49,140 bases of DNA from Veillonella caviae (GCF_003992125.1 NZ_RQUY01000014.1:1-49140), one strand, 5' to 3'; shown: positions 33,214 to 42,976, counted from the stretch's first letter. Notes: generated by a model not told the origin, from the letters alone. Numbers and translations: made by a program.

Positions 33214-33873
33214 ATGACAGAACAAAATTATAGGCGTAGCAAATTAAAAACAGCTTATGAAGAATGCCCTATTTACGGAATCACAGGTGGTAGCCGTGAT
33301 GTAGTGACCCTTGTGAAAGCTATGCTAGAAGGAGGCATTCGGATCATTCAATATCGGGAAAAACATAAAACACCGATGATTCGCTATCACGAAGCCTTAG
33401 CATTGCGACAATTGACCAATTTGTATGGAGCTTTATTAATCATCGATGATTATGTGGATTTAGCTATAGCTGTAGAAGCTGATGGTGTGCATATTGGTCA
33501 AGATGATTTACCACCTACTGTGGTTCGCCGCATTGTAGGTAATGAAATGATTATCGGCTGGTCTACGCATAAAATAGAAGATATAGAAGCGGCTAATCGG
33601 TATGCTGATTCTATCGATTACATCGGTGTAGGACCAATTTATGCAACCCAAACAAAACCGAATGTTTATCCTGTGGGACTTGCCTATGTACGTTATGCAG
33701 CACAACACAGTGTATTACCTACGGTAGCTATTGGGGGTATCAAGATACATAATGCTTCTGCTGTGTGGGCGGAACAACCAACTATGATTTGTGCTGTATC
33801 GGAGATAACAGAAGCAGAGCATATGGCAGATGTGATAGAGCAGTTGTGGTGTAAAACCGTATTAGTGTTATAA
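33214..33873 (+). CDS. thiE: ThiE, thiamin phosphate synthase
   Basis: ThiE joins HMP-PP with thiazole phosphate to give thiamin monophosphate. The 219-aa TIM-barrel product contains GGIRIIQYREKHK, LIIDDYVDLAIAVEADGVHIGQDDLP and YIGVGPIYATQTKPNV, all family signatures. AGGTGGTG lies upstream. It is the last gene of the thi operon; thiD and tenI genes are not in this run, so HMP kinase must be elsewhere. Confidence 0.95.
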   Translation: MTEQNYRRSKLKTAYEECPIYGITGGSRDVVTLVKAMLEGGIRIIQYREKHKTPMIRYHEALALRQLTNLYGALLIIDDYVDLAIAVEADGVHIGQDDLPPTVVRRIVGNEMIIGWSTHKIEDIEAANRYADSIDYIGVGPIYATQTKPNVYPVGLAYVRYAAQHSVLPTVAIGGIKIHNASAVWAEQPTMICAVSEITEAEHMADVIEQLWCKTVLVL

Positions 33874-33994
33874 TGATTCATCGAGTTTAAATCAACATAA
33901 GCAAGAACTAATCAGACATTATCACAATTGTTAATATATAGGTGTTATATAGTTATTATATTTATAAGGACAAAAAGAATTTTGTATACATGTG

Positions 33995-34034
33995 TACCGA
34001 ACTTGTCAGATAGGTTACAAGTTCGGTATAATTT
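33995..34034 (+). terminator. Terminator after thi operon / possible pxpA attenuator
   Basis: TACCGAACTTGT pairs perfectly with ACAAGTTCGGTA (10-nt loop), followed by TAATTTTT. It lies 122 nt after thiE and 53 nt before pxpA. Because of that distance it could also be an attenuator inside a pxpA leader. Confidence 0.8.
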
Positions 34035-34086
34035 TTACATAATAAATTCTATAGAATATAGTTTGAGTTAAGAAAGGATGAAATAC

Positions 34087-34857
34087 ATGTCATACAGAGT
34101 CGATTTAAATAGTGATTTAGGAGAAAGCTTTGGTACCTATAGACTAGGTATGGACGCAGCTGTATTAGACTATGTGACTAGTGCGAATATAGCTTGTGGA
34201 TGGCATGCAGGCGATCCTTTGATTATGGATAAGACGATTGCATTATGTAAAGAAAAAGGCGTTGCTGTTGGCGCTCATCCAGGGTATCCAGATTTGATGG
34301 GATTTGGACGTCGTGCAATGACGATTACACCACAAGAAGCGAAGGCATATATGATATATCAATTAGGTGCTTTACAAGCTTTTGCTGCATATCATGGTGT
34401 AGAAGTACAACATATGAAATTACATGGCGCTTTTTATAATACTGTTTGTGTAACTCCTGCATTGGCTGATGCGGTGCTTGATGGATTGGTAGCGGTTAAT
34501 TCTAATATTCGCGCTATGGTATTAAGCGGTAGTTATATTGCTCAAGAAGCAGTGAACCGAGGCATCCCTGTTATACAAGAGGTTTTTGCAGATCGTGGTT
34601 ATACAGAGCAAGGAACCCTGGTGCCACGCAATGAGGTGGGAGCTTTCATTAAAGATCCAGAAGAAGCATTGCAGCGTGTTATACGAATGGTGACAGAAAA
34701 AAACGTAGTTACGAATACTGGCAAGGTGATTCCCATCGTGGCAGATTCTGTTTGTGTTCATGGTGATAACCCAGAAGCGATTGCTTTTACATCGCATATT
34801 CGAAAAGGATTAGAAAAGGCTGGTATTGCAGTTGGCCATTTTCAATATTCCCAATGA
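34087..34857 (+). CDS. pxpA: PxpA (LamB/YcsF), 5-oxoprolinase subunit A
   Basis: PxpA works with PxpB and PxpC to hydrolyse 5-oxoproline to glutamate with ATP. The 256-aa product starts MSYRVDLNSDLGESFGTY, the classic LamB/YcsF opening. ANIACGWHAGDPLIM, VGAHPGYPDLMGFGRR and KLHGAFYN follow, all conserved. The ATG at 34087 is chosen since AAAGG lies nine bases upstream; the ATG at 34078 is fused to that ribosome site. First gene of pxpA-transporter-pxpB-pxpC. Confidence 0.95.
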   Translation: MSYRVDLNSDLGESFGTYRLGMDAAVLDYVTSANIACGWHAGDPLIMDKTIALCKEKGVAVGAHPGYPDLMGFGRRAMTITPQEAKAYMIYQLGALQAFAAYHGVEVQHMKLHGAFYNTVCVTPALADAVLDGLVAVNSNIRAMVLSGSYIAQEAVNRGIPVIQEVFADRGYTEQGTLVPRNEVGAFIKDPEEALQRVIRMVTEKNVVTNTGKVIPIVADSVCVHGDNPEAIAFTSHIRKGLEKAGIAVGHFQYSQ

Positions 34858-34885
34858 TTAGTCCATATATATAAGGAGATTACTT

Positions 34886-36082
34886 ATGAAACCGATTTCA
34901 GGTAAAGCTAGTTTTTCCGTTCTCTTAGGCGCGGCATTTTTGATGGCTACATCATCCATCGGTCCCGGATTTATGCTGCAAACTGCCGCTTTTACAGGCG
35001 AGTTACGAGCAGATTTTGCCTTTGCCATTGTGGTATCTGTTATTTTTTCTATTATTGCACAGCTCAATGTGTGGACTATCATCGCCGTATCTAAGATGCG
35101 AGGACAAGATATTTCTAACAAAGTCTTACCGGGACTCGGGTATGTTGTGGCATTTTTAATTTCTCTTGGTGGGCTAGCATTTAATATTGGCAATATTGGT
35201 GGCGCATCGATGGGCCTAAATATTGTTTTTGGAATTGATACGACATGGGGCGCTGCTATTAGTGGTATTATTGGTATTTTATTATTTACCTCTAAAAAAA
35301 TGGGTGGCGTGCTCGATAATACAGCAAAAATTCTTGGCACCGTTATGTTAATCCTTATCGGTTATATCGCTATTGTCACGGAACCTCCTGTAGGGCAAGC
35401 TATTACGCATGCAGTAGTACCAAATACTATTCCTTGGTTTGCGACTATCACCCTCATCGGTGGAACTGTAGGTGGTTATATTACATTTTCTGGAGGCCAT
35501 CGTCTCATCGATGCAGGTATTACAGGGCAGGAACATTTAGATGATGTACGTCGTTCTGCATTTATGGGGATGATTGTAGATGCAATAGTGCGTATTTTAT
35601 TATTCCTTGCCGTTCTAGGCGTTGTTACTATGGGATTTACATTAGATTCTAAAAACCCAGCTGGATCTGCATTCTTGTTAGGTGCTGGTGAAATGGGGCA
35701 TCTTATTTTTGGAATCGTATTTTTCTGTGCCGCCATTACCTCTGTAGTTGGTGCAGCATATACATCTGTATCGTTCTTAAAAACATTATTACCAGTAGTA
35801 GCAAGAAATGAAAAATTGACTATTATGGTCTTTATTTTCCTTTCTACATTGATTTTGATTTTTCTTGGAAAACCAGCGGTATTATTGATTTTAGCCGGTT
35901 CTGTTAATGGATTGATTTTGCCTGTAACATTGGCAGTAATGCTCATTGCTACTAAGAAAACATCTATTGTAGGTGATTATAAACATAGTCCTGTATTGTT
36001 CTACCTAGGTTGGGTAGTAGTGCTCGTAACATCCTATATTGGTGTTACATCTTTAGAAGGGATAAAAAAATTATTAGGTTAA
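34886..36082 (+). CDS. NRAMP-related transporter (YcsG-like) lacking metal-site motifs
   Basis: This 398-aa membrane protein has about 11 helices and the NRAMP opening in helix 1 (SSIGPGFMLQTAAF). The DPGN metal motif that should follow reads TGEL, and helix 6 has FSGGHRL where metal transporters have MPH. It therefore probably does not carry divalent metals. It sits between pxpA and pxpB, as YcsG does in Bacillus, which makes 5-oxoproline or a related compound the likely cargo. This is inference; no transport data are visible. AAGGAG precedes the ATG. Confidence 0.85.
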   Translation: MKPISGKASFSVLLGAAFLMATSSIGPGFMLQTAAFTGELRADFAFAIVVSVIFSIIAQLNVWTIIAVSKMRGQDISNKVLPGLGYVVAFLISLGGLAFNIGNIGGASMGLNIVFGIDTTWGAAISGIIGILLFTSKKMGGVLDNTAKILGTVMLILIGYIAIVTEPPVGQAITHAVVPNTIPWFATITLIGGTVGGYITFSGGHRLIDAGITGQEHLDDVRRSAFMGMIVDAIVRILLFLAVLGVVTMGFTLDSKNPAGSAFLLGAGEMGHLIFGIVFFCAAITSVVGAAYTSVSFLKTLLPVVARNEKLTIMVFIFLSTLILIFLGKPAVLLILAGSVNGLILPVTLAVMLIATKKTSIVGDYKHSPVLFYLGWVVVLVTSYIGVTSLEGIKKLLG

Positions 36083-36140
36083 TTATATGGATTATTTCCA
36101 TAATGGATCGGAATTCAGTGTATTGGATTTGAGGTGTACT

Positions 36141-36887
36141 ATGAACTTTCCCAATTTTTCTCCTGTTGGTGATGCGGCTATATCTGCGCAGTTTGGCAAT
36201 GTCATTGCGCCTGAGATTAATCGCCGTATTCGGCAAGTTATGGAATACATAGTCAATCAACAGGATGATGCTATTATTGAATTAGTACCGACTTATTGTG
36301 CATTGCTGATTCAATACAATCCATTAGTATACTCTTATGACGAAATGTGTGCTTATTTGACTCGTGCCTGTGAAAACTTTACCACAAGCGATTCATCTGA
36401 GTTTGTATCAGTAGTTCATATACCTACTTGTTATGGTGGTGAGTATGGTATGGACATCGAATTTGTGGCAGAACATAATCATCTTACTATAGACGATGTT
36501 GTTTCTATTCATAGTGGCGTAGATTATCTTGTATATATGCTTGGTTTTATTCCTGGTTTTACTTACTTGGGGGGGTTAGATTCGCGCCTAGAGACTCCGC
36601 GATTGTCGACCCCTCGTACTTTGATTCCCGCAGGTTCCGTAGGCATTGCAGGAAATCAAACTGGTACATACCCATCTGACTCGCCGGGAGGGTGGCAAAT
36701 TATCGGCCGCACTCCTATCGTTATGTATGATATGAATCGTGATATTCCGAGCACTGTAAATGCTGGTGATTATGTACGGTATGTGCCGATTTCCTCTGAT
36801 GAATTTAGATATATTGAGAATCATAGACGTGATTATACAGTCGAGGTATTACAACATAAGGTAGGTGATATCCGTGGCAATTATTAA
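36141..36887 (+). CDS. pxpB: PxpB (KipI-like), 5-oxoprolinase subunit B
   Basis: The 248-aa product begins with FSPVGDAAISAQFG and contains GFIPGFTYLGGLDSRL and IPAGSVGIAGNQTGTYPSDSPGGWQIIGRT (about residues 160-190), hallmarks of the allophanate-hydrolase subunit 1/KipI family. It forms a complex with PxpC. The in-frame ATG at 36087 is rejected because GAGGTG is five bases before 36141 and the family starts there. Its end overlaps pxpC by 14 nt. Confidence 0.93.
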   Translation: MNFPNFSPVGDAAISAQFGNVIAPEINRRIRQVMEYIVNQQDDAIIELVPTYCALLIQYNPLVYSYDEMCAYLTRACENFTTSDSSEFVSVVHIPTCYGGEYGMDIEFVAEHNHLTIDDVVSIHSGVDYLVYMLGFIPGFTYLGGLDSRLETPRLSTPRTLIPAGSVGIAGNQTGTYPSDSPGGWQIIGRTPIVMYDMNRDIPSTVNAGDYVRYVPISSDEFRYIENHRRDYTVEVLQHKVGDIRGNY

Positions 36888-37902
36888 TTTTGAACGTACT
36901 TCATTTCATGTGGATGCGCCTGGTATGTTTACAACTGTACAGGATAGTGGTCGCGTTGGATATCAACAATTTGGTATGCCTGTAGCGGGTCCTATGGATG
37001 GTGAAAGCTACGCATTAGGCCAAGCCTTAGTAGGTAATTTTGAACCTAAAGGCGCTTTAGAATGTACCGTATTAGCACCTACATTAACATTGAGGGGAAA
37101 TTGTATAGTGGCTTTTACCGGTGCTGATATGCAGCCAACTATTAATCATGTGAAGGTTCCTCGCTATATCCCCTTTTTGTGTCATGCTGGTGATGTTATT
37201 TCTGGTGGATTTGCACAGTGCGGTATGCGAATGTATATTTCTTTTTCTGGTGGTATTGATGTACCTCTGGTAAATGGTAGTGTAGCAACTCATACAAAAT
37301 CTAAAATCGGAGGATTTTATGGACGCCCGTTGCAAGTGGGAGACACGGTATATTTACATCGTGTATCTGTTACTGATGTAACTATTTGCAGATTTGATGA
37401 TACATTGCATCGATTGTTTAATGTAGCTCTTTATAATCGGGGTGGACGCTATTGCCATGATCCATTTCGCGTTGTGTTAGGTGCTCAAAGCGAAGCTTTT
37501 ACCAAAGATGGAATAGAGGCATTTGGCTCAGGTCTTTATACATTGACGGAGCGATGTGACCGTATGGGATTCCGTTTAAAAGGACCTACGATTACTCACA
37601 AAATAGGTGCTGATATCATTTCTGATGGCGCTGTATTTGGATCTATTCAAGTACCTGCAGATGGTCAACCTATTGTACTCATGGCAGACCGACAAACTAC
37701 AGGTGGTTATACTAAAATTGGCACTGTTATAACGCCTGATTTGCCGAGGCTTAGTCAATTACCAGTAGGAGATGATATTCGATTTCATTTAATATCTATT
37801 GAAGAAGGGCAATATCTGTACAAAGAGTATATGTCTATATGGCAACAACGTATAGATTTAGCTAGATTACAACATCGATATATATTTGATACAGATTGCT
37901 AA
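36874..37902 (+). CDS. pxpC: PxpC (KipA-like), 5-oxoprolinase subunit C
   Basis: The 342-aa product is the allophanate-hydrolase subunit 2-like partner. FHVDAPGMFTTVQDSGRVGYQQFGMPVAGPMD at the N-terminus (about residues 9-40) is diagnostic, and SDGAVFGSIQVPADGQPIVLMADRQTTGGYTKIG comes later. A GTG start at 36874 is used with AGGTG six bases upstream; the start lies inside pxpB. No strong terminator follows, only a weak 8-bp AT stem at 37964-37988. Confidence 0.93.
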   Translation: MAIINFERTSFHVDAPGMFTTVQDSGRVGYQQFGMPVAGPMDGESYALGQALVGNFEPKGALECTVLAPTLTLRGNCIVAFTGADMQPTINHVKVPRYIPFLCHAGDVISGGFAQCGMRMYISFSGGIDVPLVNGSVATHTKSKIGGFYGRPLQVGDTVYLHRVSVTDVTICRFDDTLHRLFNVALYNRGGRYCHDPFRVVLGAQSEAFTKDGIEAFGSGLYTLTERCDRMGFRLKGPTITHKIGADIISDGAVFGSIQVPADGQPIVLMADRQTTGGYTKIGTVITPDLPRLSQLPVGDDIRFHLISIEEGQYLYKEYMSIWQQRIDLARLQHRYIFDTDC

Positions 37903-38098
37903 TGTATAGGTAATATATATCTATTATTGATGTTTATTATCTGTGTAATGGCATGGATACAATCACATTTATTGCTAAATTAAATGTGAATAAATATTGA
38001 TATGTCGACTAAAATTCGTTTTATTATAATGTTTTATGATATAATATCTAGGAGTTGGGGACATTACACTTATAGATTTGTCAGTTCTTGAGGTATGT

Positions 38099-39508
38099 AT
38101 GATAGAACGTTTTAAAAGATGGTTTTCAGTCGATTTTATGTTGCCTGTGAATGATCGGTTAGGTCCAGTGGGCACGACTAGAGAGTTGTACAGCAAATAT
38201 TTAAAAATAGCATGGCCTGCTACATTGCAAGGACTCATGTTACAAGTGATGACGGCTATTGATCTTGCTATGGTAGGTGCTTTGGGGGCTTCTGCATTAG
38301 CATCGGTAGGGATTATGGGACAGCCGGAAATGGTAATTCTTCTCGTTTGTAGAGCTTTATCCATAGCGATTACTGCCATCATTGCTAGGCGTCATGGCGA
38401 AGGTGATATAGATGGTATGAATGCTGTTCTTAAACAATCTATATTACTTAACTTCTTGATTTATATTCCTTTGTTGTTCTTAAGTTTCCTGAATGTGGAG
38501 TCTATACTCCGTTTTACCGGCGCTGAAGATAGTTATATCGAAACGGCTGTGTGGTACGGTCGTTTTATCGTTATTAGTTTATTATTCCAGTCCTTTAGCC
38601 AAGTCGTGGGGGCCGCCCTCATTGGTTATGGTAATACAAAGGTCATTTTTAAAGCTAATGTGGTAGGAAATATATTGAATACTATACTGAATTTCTTTTT
38701 AATTTATGGTATAGGTTTCTTCCCTGAATTAGGCGTTATGGGCGCAGGTGTATCTACCATGATTAGTTCTGCTGTTATTGCCTTATTACTATTGCGCACC
38801 ATTAGCCAATCTATGACTGATGGATTGACTTTATTACATCCGTCAAAATGGCGATTTGAACGCACCGTATTACACATAATGTACCATGTAGGAGGTAGTT
38901 CGCTGGGAGAACAATTTTTTGAACGGTTTGGTATGTATACATACACTATGATTGTTGCCTCTTTAGGCGCTGTACCATTGGCTGCGCATTATGTGTGTAT
39001 GAATTTGATGGATATTTTCTATTACTTTGCTATGGGGCTTGGGTTTGCTGGTGCTTCTCATACAGGGCAGAGTCTTGGACATAAACGACCTGATATAGCT
39101 CGTGCTTATGCATCGATTGGTGCTCGTATAGGACTATTTGTGGGAATCAGTAGTGCTATCATTTTCATAGGTTTCGGAGATATGCTCATTCAATTTTATA
39201 CCCGTGAAAATGAAGTCGTACTTATGGCTATATCCTTGTTGGGGATTATGGGGGTAGCCGCATTTCCACAAGCCTTGCAACAGGTATATGCAGGCGTCCT
39301 TAAAGGTGCAGGGGATACATATTATATTATGAAATATTCTCTTCTTAGCGTAGCGATTATTAGACCTATTGTGACTTATGTGCTTTGTATTACTTTAGAG
39401 TTAGGTCTTACAGGGGCGTGGTTATCGCTATGTATTGATCAATCAATACGATTTGTTTGCGCCTATGCACGTTATATGAGTGGTAAATGGCAACATAGAA
39501 TTATATAA
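38099..39508 (+). CDS. MATE family efflux transporter
   Basis: A 469-aa multidrug/toxin extrusion protein with about 12 helices in two halves. LYSKYLKIAWPATLQGLMLQVMTAIDLAMVGALG in helix 1-2 and YGNTKVIFKANVVGNILNTILNFFLIYG in the first half are typical MATE segments. The ATG at 38099 has GAGG five bases upstream. It is driven by Na or H gradients in the family; the cargo is unknown. It stands alone, with TATAAT-like elements upstream and no clear operon partner. Confidence 0.88.
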   Translation: MIERFKRWFSVDFMLPVNDRLGPVGTTRELYSKYLKIAWPATLQGLMLQVMTAIDLAMVGALGASALASVGIMGQPEMVILLVCRALSIAITAIIARRHGEGDIDGMNAVLKQSILLNFLIYIPLLFLSFLNVESILRFTGAEDSYIETAVWYGRFIVISLLFQSFSQVVGAALIGYGNTKVIFKANVVGNILNTILNFFLIYGIGFFPELGVMGAGVSTMISSAVIALLLLRTISQSMTDGLTLLHPSKWRFERTVLHIMYHVGGSSLGEQFFERFGMYTYTMIVASLGAVPLAAHYVCMNLMDIFYYFAMGLGFAGASHTGQSLGHKRPDIARAYASIGARIGLFVGISSAIIFIGFGDMLIQFYTRENEVVLMAISLLGIMGVAAFPQALQQVYAGVLKGAGDTYYIMKYSLLSVAIIRPIVTYVLCITLELGLTGAWLSLCIDQSIRFVCAYARYMSGKWQHRII

Positions 39509-39597
39509 TTTGAGATTATACACGAAGAAGTAGTAAGCTTGGGAATTAGAATCTTTGCAAACTATTGTATTGAATGAAATTATATAGAAAAAAGTTG

Positions 39598-39625
39598 TTG
39601 ACGAAACAGGAAAAAGTATTATAAT
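39598..39625 (+). promoter_or_regulatory. Aquaporin gene promoter
   Basis: TTGACG (39598-39603), 16 nt, TATAAT (39620-39625), 61 nt before the start codon. Confidence 0.7.
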
Positions 39626-39685
39626 TATGAATACAAGATGAGTAATATAAATTTAAACTATTTTTGAAAGAGGAAGAGGAGTAGT

Positions 39686-40381
39686 ATGAACAAATATATT
39701 GCTGAATTTTTAGGCACTATGATTTTAGTGTTTTTTGGTACAGGTACTGCTGTTGTAACAGGCGGTTTTACTGGGGGGATAGGTGCAGGTTTCCTTGGTG
39801 TTATGGCCATTGCATTAGCCTTTGGTTTAACTATTGTAGCAGGTGCATATGCTATTGGGCATATTTCTGGTTGCCACGTTAATCCTGCTGTGTCCCTTGG
39901 TGTGTTATTAGCTGGACGCATGTCTGTAAAAGATTTCATTGGTTATGTAATAGCACAAGTTATTGGTGCTTTTGCTGGCTCTGGATTGTTAAGTACAGTT
40001 GTAAATAGTTCTGAAATTTTACATGGCTATGGTGCGGATGGTTATGCTGCATTAAGTGCTGTTGGGTTATCAATGAGCGGTGCATTTATTGTAGAAACAT
40101 TCTTAACTTTTGTATTTGTATTGGTAATCCTCGGTGTAACTGCGAGCGAAAAAACATCTGCTATTGCAGGCCTAGTAATTGGTGCTACATTGACGATGGT
40201 TCACTTGATTGGTATTCCTTTAACTGGAACATCCGTTAACCCAGCTCGTGCATTGGCACCAGCGGTGTTTACTGGAGGTGAAGCATTGTCTCAAGTATGG
40301 CTCTTTATTGTAGCGCCTTTATTGGGTGGTGCTATTGCAGCGGTATTTCACCGTGCATGGTTTTCTACAAAAGAAAATTAA
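39686..40381 (+). CDS. Aquaporin (MIP family channel)
   Basis: The 231-aa channel has six helices and both pore-lining motifs: SGCHVNPAVS (about residue 60) and GTSVNPARALAPA (about residue 178). The second motif with Ala-Arg-Ala-Leu, and the short loops, favour a water channel of AqpZ type over a glycerol facilitator (which would show Asp after NPAR). Cysteine in the SGCH position also resembles AqpZ-like sequences. Water or small neutral solutes cross the inner membrane through it. GAAGAGGAG is upstream. Confidence 0.88.
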   Translation: MNKYIAEFLGTMILVFFGTGTAVVTGGFTGGIGAGFLGVMAIALAFGLTIVAGAYAIGHISGCHVNPAVSLGVLLAGRMSVKDFIGYVIAQVIGAFAGSGLLSTVVNSSEILHGYGADGYAALSAVGLSMSGAFIVETFLTFVFVLVILGVTASEKTSAIAGLVIGATLTMVHLIGIPLTGTSVNPARALAPAVFTGGEALSQVWLFIVAPLLGGAIAAVFHRAWFSTKEN

Positions 40382-40442
40382 GCCATAGTAGATAGGCTGA
40401 ATTGGTACAGTCATATTTTGTTGCATAAAATTTATTTTTGTA

Positions 40443-40471
40443 TTGAAATTTATCAAAAAGTCGTGTAGAAT
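40443..40471 (+). promoter_or_regulatory. Promoter of the OmpA-like gene
   Basis: TTGAAA (40443-40448), 17 nt, TAGAAT (40466-40471), about 65 nt upstream of the start. Confidence 0.75.
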
Positions 40472-40492
40472 GTTTTCATGTTATTTTTAGAT

Positions 40493-40522
40493 TTCGATTT
40501 CGTGTTTATTTTTGAAGTCGAA
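40493..40522 (+). promoter_or_regulatory. 5' UTR stem next to the ompA-like ribosome site
   Basis: TTCGATTTC (40493-40501) pairs with GAAGTCGAA (40514-40522), one G-U, 12-nt loop. The stem ends right at the AGGAGG ribosome site, so it could affect message stability or translation. Confidence 0.45.
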
Positions 40523-40535
40523 GGAGGGTATTATA

Positions 40536-41558
40536 ATGAATAAAAAATTATTAGCATTATTGGCGGTTGCTGCTATTGGTGTATCTGTAGCTGGTGCAAC
40601 TCCACAAACTCAATTTAACAAAGGTGAAATTCAATTGGATTTAGGTGCTAATAGCACAGAAGTTAAAGCTGATAACTTCAAAGATTCTCACAAATGGAAT
40701 TTTGATGGTGGTTTAACATATGCGTTAGCTGATAAAACTGCATTGCAATATGGTTACCATGGTTTAAACTCTAAAACATTAGACAGTGATATGCATGAAG
40801 TGAACTTGGTACAATCTTTGAATAAAAACTTTGCCGTATATGGTGGTTGGGGTCGTATTCATAATAATGATACTGACACAACAAATAATATTGCTCAAGC
40901 TGGTGTTATTGGTAAAGCGCCTATCGGTTCTAAAGTGGAATTATATGGTAAAGCTGGTATTGGCACTAAAAAAACTACAACTTGGGAAGCTGGTTTAGGT
41001 TACAAAGCTACTGATGATTTAGATATTCAAGCTGGTTACCGTTATATTAATACTAAAGCTGATGAAAACAATAATGTTTCCTTCCAAGGTCCTGTAGTTG
41101 GTTTATCCTACCGTTTTGGTGGACAAAAAGCAGCTGAACCAGTAGTTGTACCAGAAGCTCCTGTAGTGACTCCAGCTCCTGTATATGAACGTCCAGTAGC
41201 TCCACAACCTGTACAAATGAAAGATTACTATGTACAATCTATCTACTTTGATTCCGATCAATCTGTTCCTCGTGCTGACCAAGCGCCTAATTTGCAAGCA
41301 GCATTGAACGCAGCTAACCAATATTCAAATGATGCTGTTAAATTGATGGGTAATGCTGATACAGATGCTAATGCTGAATACAATGTAGCATTGTCCGAGC
41401 GTCGTATTCAAAATGTAGCTCAATTCTTAGTAAGCAATGGCGTATCTGCTGATCGTTTGATTGGTATCGCTAATGGTGATGCTAAACCAGTTGCTTCTAA
41501 CTCTACAAGCACAGGCAAAGCTGAAAATCGTCGTGTAGACGTTTACATTCACCGCTAA
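40536..41558 (+). CDS. OmpA family outer-membrane protein
   Basis: The 340-aa protein has a signal peptide (cleavage near AGA-T), a beta-barrel of alternating strands (about 25-205, ending with VVGLSYRFGG), a Pro/Val linker (PVVVPEAPVVTPAPV), and a C-terminal OmpA domain (about 235-340). The peptidoglycan-binding core is visible: YFDSDQS, ALSERRIQNVAQFLVSNGV and GKAENRRVDVYIHR. This marks an outer membrane tethered to peptidoglycan and shows the organism is diderm. The ATG at 40536 follows AGGAGG. It likely is highly expressed. Confidence 0.93.
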   Translation: MNKKLLALLAVAAIGVSVAGATPQTQFNKGEIQLDLGANSTEVKADNFKDSHKWNFDGGLTYALADKTALQYGYHGLNSKTLDSDMHEVNLVQSLNKNFAVYGGWGRIHNNDTDTTNNIAQAGVIGKAPIGSKVELYGKAGIGTKKTTTWEAGLGYKATDDLDIQAGYRYINTKADENNNVSFQGPVVGLSYRFGGQKAAEPVVVPEAPVVTPAPVYERPVAPQPVQMKDYYVQSIYFDSDQSVPRADQAPNLQAALNAANQYSNDAVKLMGNADTDANAEYNVALSERRIQNVAQFLVSNGVSADRLIGIANGDAKPVASNSTSTGKAENRRVDVYIHR

Positions 41559-41598
41559 TAGCTACTCGTGTGTAACAATATAGTTATTAACACATAAA

Positions 41599-41650
41599 AA
41601 AAGTCCATCTTATCGTTAGTTAGTAATGCGATAAGATGGACTTTTGTGTT
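41599..41650 (+). terminator. Terminator after the OmpA-like gene
   Basis: A perfect 17-bp stem (41599-41615 with 41629-41645, 13-nt loop) ends in TTTT. It may act in both directions. The rest of the gap to 41825 has three short hairpins (41738-41751, 41753-41770, 41779-41794) and no gene. Confidence 0.88.
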
Positions 41651-41825
41651 ATACTAATCCTATTAGAATAACTACTGTATGCAATGGCACATGAGGTTAT
41701 GTGATCGATTATATGTTAGTGAGAATGAATTAATAGAAGTACTTATGTACTAGATATATCGTCATATATCATTCATTTAGATTGTGTACAATCTTACCAT
41801 GTATTTAGCAAAGTGAGTTACTAGT

Positions 41826-42947
41826 ATGGAAAAATTTAAATATTACAAACCCCTTATAGGTGCTATAGTTCTAGCGGGGTTAATGGTTTTATTGGCCTTA
41901 CGAGTCTCGGATATTGCAAATGGGGTAATGGCTTTTATAACCGCCTTTATTCCGTTAATATTAGGTGGTTGTATTGCCTTTGTTCTAGATATTCTTGTAG
42001 TTCGTTATGAACGATGGTTATGGCCTTCTATTAAAAAGGGATGGAAATATAAGATGCGGCGGCCTTTGAGCCTTATCTTATCATTTATAACAATTAGTTT
42101 GATTATTTATTTTATCGCTCGTATGGCGGTGCCACAATTGATTCACTCCCTATCATTGATTGTAGCAGCTATGCCACAACTGTACGTAGACTTTCAAACG
42201 TGGCTATATCAATTGTCGAGTACCTTGGGTATTACTAATAACCAAACTATAATGGATACATTGAATGGTGAAAGTGTGGTTAACTATTCCCGTGAATTAG
42301 GTACTAAGGGGGGCGCCTATGTAGTAGATGCGATGGGAAATATCCTCTCTTGGGCTTTCAATATTATGCTAGGGATTATTTTTGCCATCTATATGTTGCT
42401 TGATAAAGAGCGGTTATTAGGACAGTTTAAGCGTATTTTGAAAGCTTACGCATCGGATGCTATAGTTGAACATGCGTCATATGTGAGTCGCGTGGCTATA
42501 CAAACTTTTAGTAATTTTTTTGTAGGCCAATTTATTGATGCCATTATTCTTGGGCTTATGGTAGGTATTACTTTGTGGTTGTTCAATATTAGCTATGCTA
42601 CAACCATTGCGTGTGTATTAGGTCTTACTGCATTAATACCAATGCTAGGATTTTATATTGGTGCTATTATGGGCGGTATTATATTGCTTACTGTGAGCCC
42701 TATGGAAGCTTTGATTTATATTATTATAGTAGAAGTATTGCATCAAGTAGAAACCAATTTTATTTATCCTGCAATCGTTGGTGATTCCGTTGGTCTACCA
42801 GGGCTTTGGGTTTTTGCCGCTGTTATTATTGGTGGTAGTCTTGCTGGTGTTACAGGTATGCTTATAGGCGTTCCTTTAATAGCAACTTTATACAAATTGT
42901 TAATGACAGATGTGGAAAGACGATTATCTTTCTATGAAGATGTATAA
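41826..42947 (+). CDS. AI-2E family (PerM/UPF0118) transporter-like protein
   Basis: A 373-aa membrane protein with about eight helices. PLILGGCIAFVLDILVV near the start, a large middle domain with coiled segments, and GLPGLWVFAAVIIGGSLAGVTGMLIGVPLIATLYKLL at the end (about residues 320-356) are typical. The family name refers to autoinducer-2 export; some members are Na/H antiporters, so the function is uncertain. A PepSY protein follows after 29 nt. Confidence 0.85.
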   Translation: MEKFKYYKPLIGAIVLAGLMVLLALRVSDIANGVMAFITAFIPLILGGCIAFVLDILVVRYERWLWPSIKKGWKYKMRRPLSLILSFITISLIIYFIARMAVPQLIHSLSLIVAAMPQLYVDFQTWLYQLSSTLGITNNQTIMDTLNGESVVNYSRELGTKGGAYVVDAMGNILSWAFNIMLGIIFAIYMLLDKERLLGQFKRILKAYASDAIVEHASYVSRVAIQTFSNFFVGQFIDAIILGLMVGITLWLFNISYATTIACVLGLTALIPMLGFYIGAIMGGIILLTVSPMEALIYIIIVEVLHQVETNFIYPAIVGDSVGLPGLWVFAAVIIGGSLAGVTGMLIGVPLIATLYKLLMTDVERRLSFYEDV

Positions 42948-42976
42948 TATAGCAAAAGCTATATAGGAGGTTATAA

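Noticed and set aside
41738-41794. Three consecutive short hairpins looking like a small array
   Set aside because: The arms differ in sequence and there are no repeat-spacer units, so it is not a CRISPR. It remains a possible structured leader of weak interest.
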